64,000 nt of DNA from contig NZ_VCHX02000165.1 in the NCBI RefSeq assembly GCF_005768555.2, positions 57,084-121,083 on the forward strand, in the 5' to 3' direction. A model generated the notes under the pieces. It saw only the letters and a program-made list of their open reading frames with translations, ran no database searches and was not told the DNA's origin. Below, in pieces: positions 59,403 through 64,000 of this stretch (the stretch's first letter is position 1; the number at the start of each line of letters is the position of its first letter). Both the position numbers and the translations under genes were made by a program. Source of the DNA: Streptomyces sporangiiformans. Lineage in GTDB: Bacteria > Actinomycetota > Actinomycetes > Streptomycetales > Streptomycetaceae.

Positions 59403-59528
59403 GCCCGCTCCTTCCGGCCCTTCTTCCGTTCTACCGTTCTTCCGCCAGAACAGACTCTCACGGCGATTACGGGCAGCGAGGGCGCTCACGGGCAGAGGGG
59501 TCGCCCGTGAGCGCCGTCGCCGGCTCGG

Positions 59529-61784
59529 TCAGCCGTCGCCGAACTCCGCGGTGAGCCGGGCCTTGGTGGTTTCGACCTGGTCCCGTACGGCGTCCACGAC
59601 GTACGGCTTGAACTTCTTCGCGCCGAAGTGCCGCACGAGGCGGTCGAGCGTCGTGTTGGCCTCTTCGAGGTCGCCCTGGCGGGCGTAGGCACGGGCCAGT
59701 CGGCGCGTGGCCAGGTTCAGGGTGAGGTTGTCGACCCCCTTGCCCTGCTCGGAGACCTTGACGACCTGGCTGAGCTGCTCGATCCCGGACTTGGGGTCGG
59801 GCGGGCGTACGGTCAGCTCGGCCTTGTCGGGGCTTATGCTCTTGAACTCGTGCTCGAAGTTGAGTCCCTTGGCCAGGCGCGCGTACACGGCGAAGGGGTG
59901 CGTGCCGTGCCGCTCGATGATCTCCTGCAGCGCGTCGTTGCCGGACTGCAGTGACGGGGAGTCGGAACCCCGCAGCGCGAGGATCTTGCCCTGCTCCTCG
60001 CCCATCATGAGCTCGGCGAGTTGTACGTCGGTCTGGCTGACGGGGTGCCTGACGTTGAGCCGCAGCACCGGCGAGACGATCCGGGACCCGTCCGAGGCCA
60101 CATAGGACGCGCGCAGCTGATAGGTGCCGGGCTGCTGGAAGTAGTGGCCGTCGTGGCCGTAGCCGATGTAGGCGCTGCTGTAGAGGGCGGGCCTGCTCGT
60201 GTCGAGGCGGACGGTCTGGTCCTGGTCGACGCAGCGGCGCAGCAGCGGCCGGTAGAGCACGGTGCGGCCGGAGGGCTGCCGGATGGCGATGTTGACGAGT
60301 TCGTCGTCCGGGTGGAGGTGGTTGTGCGTGGAGACGCCACGCAGGTCGGTCGTCTCCAGCTTGAGTTCGACGACGACGGGCTCACCGAACGCGAAGCCGT
60401 TCTTGTCGGCGCGCAGGTCGAGGCGGAGACCGGACTGGTCGGCGAGCGGCTCGTCGAAGAGTTCGGGCTCGATTTCGGCGGCGCCCACTGAGAAGGCGTT
60501 GGCTCCCATGACGACGTTCTTGTAGAAGCCGTGCCGCAGATGGATCTGCTCGTTGTCGGTGAACTGGAAGGGGAAAGCGCCCCAATAGGCGGCCGCTCCG
60601 CCGTTTCCGTTCAACGGCTGGTAGTTCTGCGGGTAGTTCATCCACGAGAGGTCGGCCAGGCCGTTGTTGCCGCCGAGTGGGGCCGGGGGCTGGGCCAGGT
60701 TCTTCTGCCAGGAGTGCAGCAGGTTGAAGGCGTGGCCCAGTTCGTGGACGTACGTGCGCAGTTGGGCGCGCTGTGATTCGGCGTCGCTGCCCTTGATCAG
60801 GTCGTAGAAGACGGCGCAGCCCTGCCGCTGGAAGGCATCGGCGGCGTCGAACATGATGCCCCGTACGCCCGCCATGCCCTCGTAGGCGCTGGCCACCAGC
60901 AGCCACACCTTCCACTGCGGGGCGTTGCGCCACAGGCTGAAGTTGGTCTGCATCGCGGCGTGCAGTTCGGTGTTCGTCCAGCCGTTCTGGTTGTTGGCGA
61001 TGACGTTGGCGGTGCCGGACACCTGCAGTTCGATACCGGCCTCGGCGAAGGCGCGGGGCACGGTCAGGATGCGGGCCGGGCTGTTGGGTGGCTGCGGCAG
61101 CGAACCGGTGTTGTACGAGAGGAAGGGCACGGCCCCGGTCACGGAGTCCTGCTCCCACTCGACGGTGCGGAAGTACGGCGAGACGTACGGGCACACGTAG
61201 GTGGCACCGGGCTGGTTGGGCGGCCGGAGGAACTGCACGGTCGCCGCGCCGGGCGGCTGGTTCGTCCTGCGGCGCGGGATGGTGACCTGCACGATCGGGT
61301 AGCCGGCCTGCCAGGTGTAGCTGCCGATTCCCTTGATGACGACCCGGGTCGCGCTCCAGGAGACCGAGGGGGCGTGTACGACGAAGGAGCCGAAGTACGC
61401 CGTCGTGCCGCCGCTGGTGCTGAAGAAGTCGCCGCTGACCTTCCGCAGGACCTTGGGGCCGCCCGGCACGCTGTCGACGTCCACGCGCAGGTCGAGTTGG
61501 TAGCCGCCGCCGGTGCCGCGGTACCGGCCGCGAGTGGGGCGGAGGGCGGGGACGGGGGCGGCGGCACCGCCCGCAGCGGCGCCGGGCTGTGAGGTCGCGG
61601 CGGCTTCCGATACCGGCTCCTGGGACGCCGGCTGTGCCTCGGCCGCCCCGCTCGCTTCGGTGAGGGGCTCCTCCGTGGCCGGGTTCTGACTGCTCTCCCA
61701 CTCGTCGGGAGAGAACGCGTCGGCCAAGGGCGCCGCTGAGAAGTCGGCCGAACCCGTGGTCGGGTCTCCACTGGCTGTTGACAT
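59529..61784 (-). CDS. Large zincin metalloprotease with Ig-like and TPR-like tails, probably intracellular
   Basis: This 751-residue protein has a low-complexity Glu/Ala/Pro N-terminus (1-80) and no signal peptide. A beta domain (about 85-200) precedes a zincin catalytic region with HELGHAFNLLH: His347, Glu348, His351, His357. SWMNYPQ near residue 390 is the probable Met-turn. An Ig-like domain follows (about 460-600), then a helical tail with TPR-like repeats (LARAYARQGDLEEANTTLDRLV near residue 700). The ATG at 61784 has a purine-poor leader. It starts a leftward cluster of three genes. With the other zincin at 39405 it is the second HExxH protease without export signal in this window. Confidence 0.85.
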   Translation of the reverse strand: MSTASGDPTTGSADFSAAPLADAFSPDEWESSQNPATEEPLTEASGAAEAQPASQEPVSEAAATSQPGAAAGGAAAPVPALRPTRGRYRGTGGGYQLDLRVDVDSVPGGPKVLRKVSGDFFSTSGGTTAYFGSFVVHAPSVSWSATRVVIKGIGSYTWQAGYPIVQVTIPRRRTNQPPGAATVQFLRPPNQPGATYVCPYVSPYFRTVEWEQDSVTGAVPFLSYNTGSLPQPPNSPARILTVPRAFAEAGIELQVSGTANVIANNQNGWTNTELHAAMQTNFSLWRNAPQWKVWLLVASAYEGMAGVRGIMFDAADAFQRQGCAVFYDLIKGSDAESQRAQLRTYVHELGHAFNLLHSWQKNLAQPPAPLGGNNGLADLSWMNYPQNYQPLNGNGGAAAYWGAFPFQFTDNEQIHLRHGFYKNVVMGANAFSVGAAEIEPELFDEPLADQSGLRLDLRADKNGFAFGEPVVVELKLETTDLRGVSTHNHLHPDDELVNIAIRQPSGRTVLYRPLLRRCVDQDQTVRLDTSRPALYSSAYIGYGHDGHYFQQPGTYQLRASYVASDGSRIVSPVLRLNVRHPVSQTDVQLAELMMGEEQGKILALRGSDSPSLQSGNDALQEIIERHGTHPFAVYARLAKGLNFEHEFKSISPDKAELTVRPPDPKSGIEQLSQVVKVSEQGKGVDNLTLNLATRRLARAYARQGDLEEANTTLDRLVRHFGAKKFKPYVVDAVRDQVETTKARLTAEFGDG

Positions 61785-61824
61785 GGCGACAAGTCCTCCG
61801 TTCGCCTGAATGCTCCAATCAGCA

Positions 61825-61847
61825 GGTGGTGTCCGGACGACACCACC
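61825..61847. promoter_or_regulatory. Hairpin/dyad in the leader of the zincin gene
   Basis: Perfect 9-bp arms GGTGGTGTC and GACACCACC with a five-base loop, followed at 61854 by a 14-bp palindrome built on CCGGCCGG. It lies in the 250-base divergent region between the zincin and alcohol-dehydrogenase genes and could be an operator or attenuator. Confidence 0.45.
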
Positions 61848-62034
61848 CGGAGTCCCGGCCGGCCGGGAGGACTGGTGCTGCACGTTGGCACCGCACCACG
61901 TTCGCGTCAACGATCCTTTCCGTTGTCCCTCAGAAATACGACGCAATGCGATTCGCCGGTTCACTGGCGATTCAGGAATACACCGAAGATGAAATTCCGT
62001 ACCGAGAGAATGACGATGACCGAGGGACGACGAC

Positions 62035-63060
62035 ATGACGACCATGCGCGCCTGGGAAGTGGCCGAGCCGGGACCGATCGAGCAGGGACCCCTGCGGTTG
62101 GTCGAGAAACCGGTACCGACGCCGGGCCCCGACGAACTCCTCGTCCACGTGAGTGCCTGCGGTGTCTGCCGCACCGACCTGCATGTCTGCGAGGGTGACC
62201 TGCCGGTGCGCCGACCGCGGGTGACACCCGGTCACGAGGTCGTCGGGCGGGTCGCGGGGATGGGCGAGGCGGTGACCGGATACGACCTCGGCGACCGAGT
62301 CGGCGTGGCATGGCTGAGACGTACCGACGGCACCTGTACGTACTGCGTGCGCGGGAACGAGAACCTCTGCCCGCATTCTGTCTACACCGGATGGGACGCC
62401 GACGGCGGCTACGCGGAATACACCACCGTGCCCGCCCCTTTCGCCTATCCGCTGCCCGGCGGCCTCAACGACGTCGCCCTCGCCCCCTTGATGTGCGCGG
62501 GCATCATCGGCTACCGCGCGCTGCGACGCGCGTCGCTGCCTCCCGGCGGGCGCCTCGGCCTGTACGGCTTCGGCGGCTCCGCCCATCTGTGCGCACAGGT
62601 GGCGCTCGCCCAGGGCGCGACCGTCCATGTGCTGACCCGCGACCCGGCCGCCCGGCGCCTCGCCCTCGACCTGGGCGCCGCCGCGGCCGGCGGGGCCTAC
62701 GACGCTCCGCCGGAACCGCTCGACAGCGCGATCCTGTTCGCCCCGGTCGGTGACCTGGTCCCGGTCGCGCTGCGGGCCCTCGACCGCGGCGGGATCCTGT
62801 CGATCGCGGGCATCCACCTCACCGAGGTCCCGCCGCTCGACTACGAGCGTGAGCTCTTCTACGAGAGGGAGGTGCGCAGCGTCGCCTGCAACACCCGTGA
62901 GGACGGCAGGGAGTTCCTGGCCCTCGCGGCCCGTTACGGCGTGCGCGCCACCACGCACACGTATCCTCTGACCGAGGCACAACAGGCCCTCCAGGATCTG
63001 AAGGCGGGCCGCTTCGACGGGGCGGCAGTGCTGGTCAACGACAGGGGACCGCGCGCCTGA
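62035..63060 (+). CDS. Zinc-dependent alcohol dehydrogenase (AdhA type)
   Basis: This is a 341-residue medium-chain alcohol dehydrogenase. Catalytic zinc residues are in ACGVCRTDLHVCEG near residue 43 and the PGHEVVG motif near residue 64. The structural zinc loop reads TDGTCTYCVRGNENLC, with Asp in place of the first Cys, as seen in this subgroup. The Rossmann motif is GFGGSAHLCAQVA near residue 181. The ATG at 62035 follows GAGGGACGACGAC. It is divergent from the zincin gene. It oxidises short- to medium-chain alcohols with NAD; the physiological substrate is unknown. Confidence 0.92.
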   Translation: MTTMRAWEVAEPGPIEQGPLRLVEKPVPTPGPDELLVHVSACGVCRTDLHVCEGDLPVRRPRVTPGHEVVGRVAGMGEAVTGYDLGDRVGVAWLRRTDGTCTYCVRGNENLCPHSVYTGWDADGGYAEYTTVPAPFAYPLPGGLNDVALAPLMCAGIIGYRALRRASLPPGGRLGLYGFGGSAHLCAQVALAQGATVHVLTRDPAARRLALDLGAAAAGGAYDAPPEPLDSAILFAPVGDLVPVALRALDRGGILSIAGIHLTEVPPLDYERELFYEREVRSVACNTREDGREFLALAARYGVRATTHTYPLTEAQQALQDLKAGRFDGAAVLVNDRGPRA

Positions 63061-63098
63061 CACCGTCGCCGCATACCCTCCAGGGCGAACGGACCTTG

Positions 63099-63569
63099 AT
63101 GAACCTTCTTCCCTTCACCTCCGCTCACGCGATCACCGTGGCGAGCTGGCCCGCCTCCGCCACGGAGGTCGCGATGTGGTGCGGACAGCGGGAGTTTCCC
63201 GTGGCCGAGGGGACCGTACTCGGGTGGCAGCGGGACGACGACGTGGCGGCTGATGTCATCGTCGAGGGTGAACGGGTCGTCGCTTACGGGGAGTTGTGGT
63301 TCGACACCGACGAGGACGAGGTCGAGCTGGCACGGATCATCGTGGCGCCCGAGGCTCGCGGGAGGGGCCTCGGGCGCGTTCTCGTCCGGGGTTTGCTCTC
63401 CGAGGCCGGGCGCGCCGGGCACTCCGATGTCTTCATGCGGGTTCACCCGGACAACGACAGGGCTCTGCGCTGCTATCGCGGAGCGGGGTTCGTCACCGTC
63501 GACCCGGATCTGGCAAACGCCTGGAACACCCTGCAGCCCGTCGCCTACGTGTGGCTACGGCACGAGTGA
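63099..63569 (+). CDS. GNAT family N-acetyltransferase
   Basis: This 156-residue acetyltransferase has the acetyl-CoA motif ARIIVAPEARGRGLGRVLVRGLLSEAG near residue 80 and the C-terminal CYRGAGFVTVDPDL. The substrate loop is not recognisable. ATG 63099 is taken over the TTG one codon earlier. It follows the alcohol dehydrogenase after 38 bases on the same strand, so the two are probably co-transcribed. The last 15 bases overlap the convergent PPOX gene. Confidence 0.88.
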   Translation: MNLLPFTSAHAITVASWPASATEVAMWCGQREFPVAEGTVLGWQRDDDVAADVIVEGERVVAYGELWFDTDEDEVELARIIVAPEARGRGLGRVLVRGLLSEAGRAGHSDVFMRVHPDNDRALRCYRGAGFVTVDPDLANAWNTLQPVAYVWLRHE

Positions 63570-63941
63570 GATCCGTATCCCGACCGTCCCCTGCTTCCCG
63601 CGCCGCAGCCTGCTGCCGAACAGGGTGAGCCGGCCGAGGATGCCGTATTTGCGGGCGATGAGGTCGCGGTAGCGGGCGGTGCCCTCCTGGTCGCAGACCT
63701 CGGCGGTGGCGGGGATCTGCTCGCCGGTCGGATTGCCCCGCACGTCGCACGGTCCGACCCGGATGTCGGCGCGGTTGCGGATCCGCTTCACCTTCCAGGA
63801 GTCGGCCGCCGTCCAGGCACCGAGGGTCGCGCCGTCCCGCACCACCCACACAGGGGTCGCGACCTCGGTGCCGTTCTTCCGGTAACTCGTGATCAGCAGG
63901 TACTTGGCGGTGCCGAGCCGCTCCAGCGCAGTGGTATCCAC
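63555..63941 (-). CDS. PPOX-class F420/FMN-dependent oxidoreductase
   Basis: This 128-residue split-barrel flavin/F420-binding protein follows the Rv1155-like class: LITSYRKNGTEVATPVWVVRDGATLGAWTAADSWKVKRIRNRADIRVGPCDVRGNPTGE. Members reduce diverse small molecules or bind deazaflavin F420, which is common in actinomycetes. GTG 63941 begins the conserved block. It is convergent with the GNAT gene with a 15-base overlap. The last 59 bases of the window are its upstream region. Confidence 0.88.
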   Translation of the reverse strand: MDTTALERLGTAKYLLITSYRKNGTEVATPVWVVRDGATLGAWTAADSWKVKRIRNRADIRVGPCDVRGNPTGEQIPATAEVCDQEGTARYRDLIARKYGILGRLTLFGSRLRRGKQGTVGIRISLVP

Positions 63942-64000
63942 GCTCGGAGTCTAGGCACCAGGGATTCCCGGCCCCGCGCCGCCCCTGGTCCGGGCAGGGG

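Noticed and set aside
1..64000. tRNA or rRNA genes
   Set aside because: No cloverleaf-like segment with a T-loop GTTCGA signature in context, and no rRNA-like conserved stretches were noticed. A dedicated covariance search was not possible here.
1..64000. Polyketide or non-ribosomal peptide cluster suggested by the LAL and SARP-like neighbourhood
   Set aside because: No ketosynthase, adenylation or other core enzyme is present; the LuxR-LAL genes are not evidence on their own.

Overview
The window reads as high-GC actinomycete chromosome, almost certainly Streptomyces or a close relative. Codon third positions are strongly G/C, and GTG and TTG starts are common. Typical streptomycete families are present: a Scr1-type XRE/DUF397/DUF574 set, SpoIIE-type PP2C with HATPase, LuxR-LAL regulators, F420-dependent PPOX, HelR, and many MFS and TetR genes. 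No rRNA, tRNA, CRISPR array, insertion sequence or phage structural gene was seen. There is no PKS/NRPS core, so this is accessory chromosome rather than a classical antibiotic cluster.

Region 1 (1-11 kb) is a catabolic/uptake block. It holds a truncated zinc alcohol dehydrogenase, an SDR, an unusual fusion of a flavoprotein dehydrogenase with an MDR reductase, a three-gene ABC importer, an MHS-family MFS carrier and a TetR regulator. A shared 25-bp operator-like motif lies upstream of the importer (two copies) and of the MFS gene (one copy), tying the block into one regulon.

Region 2 (11-31.5 kb) is mixed housekeeping and secretion: SthA transhydrogenase, a YciO-type protein, a strip of decayed gene fragments, a metallophosphoesterase, a histone-H1-like protein, a secreted NLP-family protein, a frameshifted ComB gene, a questin-oxidase-like protein, a SpoIIE phosphatase, an LPMO behind a CebR-type operator, a cyclophilin, and an OhrR regulator divergent from an HSL-type esterase.

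Region 3 (31.7-40.5 kb) is the most interesting part, an apparently intracellular protease island. An S8 subtilase, an ECF-like sigma factor and a translationally coupled acidic protein run leftward. A TPR-CHAT caspase-like protease runs rightward from the same divergent promoter, which carries three 17-bp-spaced direct repeats. An ATPase-LuxR regulator and an astacin-like metalloprotease follow, diverging across a perfect 10-bp dyad. None of the proteases has a visible signal peptide. The layout recalls protease-controlled sigma release in type III-E CRISPR (TPR-CHAT/Csx30/RpoE), but there is no CRISPR here.

Region 4 (40.6-49.5 kb) starts with a D-amino-acid-dehydrogenase/polar-amino-acid ABC operon and its divergent CdaR-type regulator. 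A HelR RNA-polymerase-recycling ATPase follows. It sits behind a rifamycin-associated-element-like inverted repeat and a 35-codon stump of a glycosyltransferase gene, probably the remains of a rifamycin glycosyltransferase. Next come the remains of a divergent GH42/LacI pair that share one deletion junction.

Region 5 (49.7-64 kb) has small membrane and DUF proteins, a large LuxR-LAL regulator, the XRE-DUF397-methyltransferase set with a visible operator and a tandem promoter-region duplication, a second intracellular zincin cluster, another alcohol dehydrogenase, a GNAT acetyltransferase and a PPOX-type flavin/F420 enzyme.
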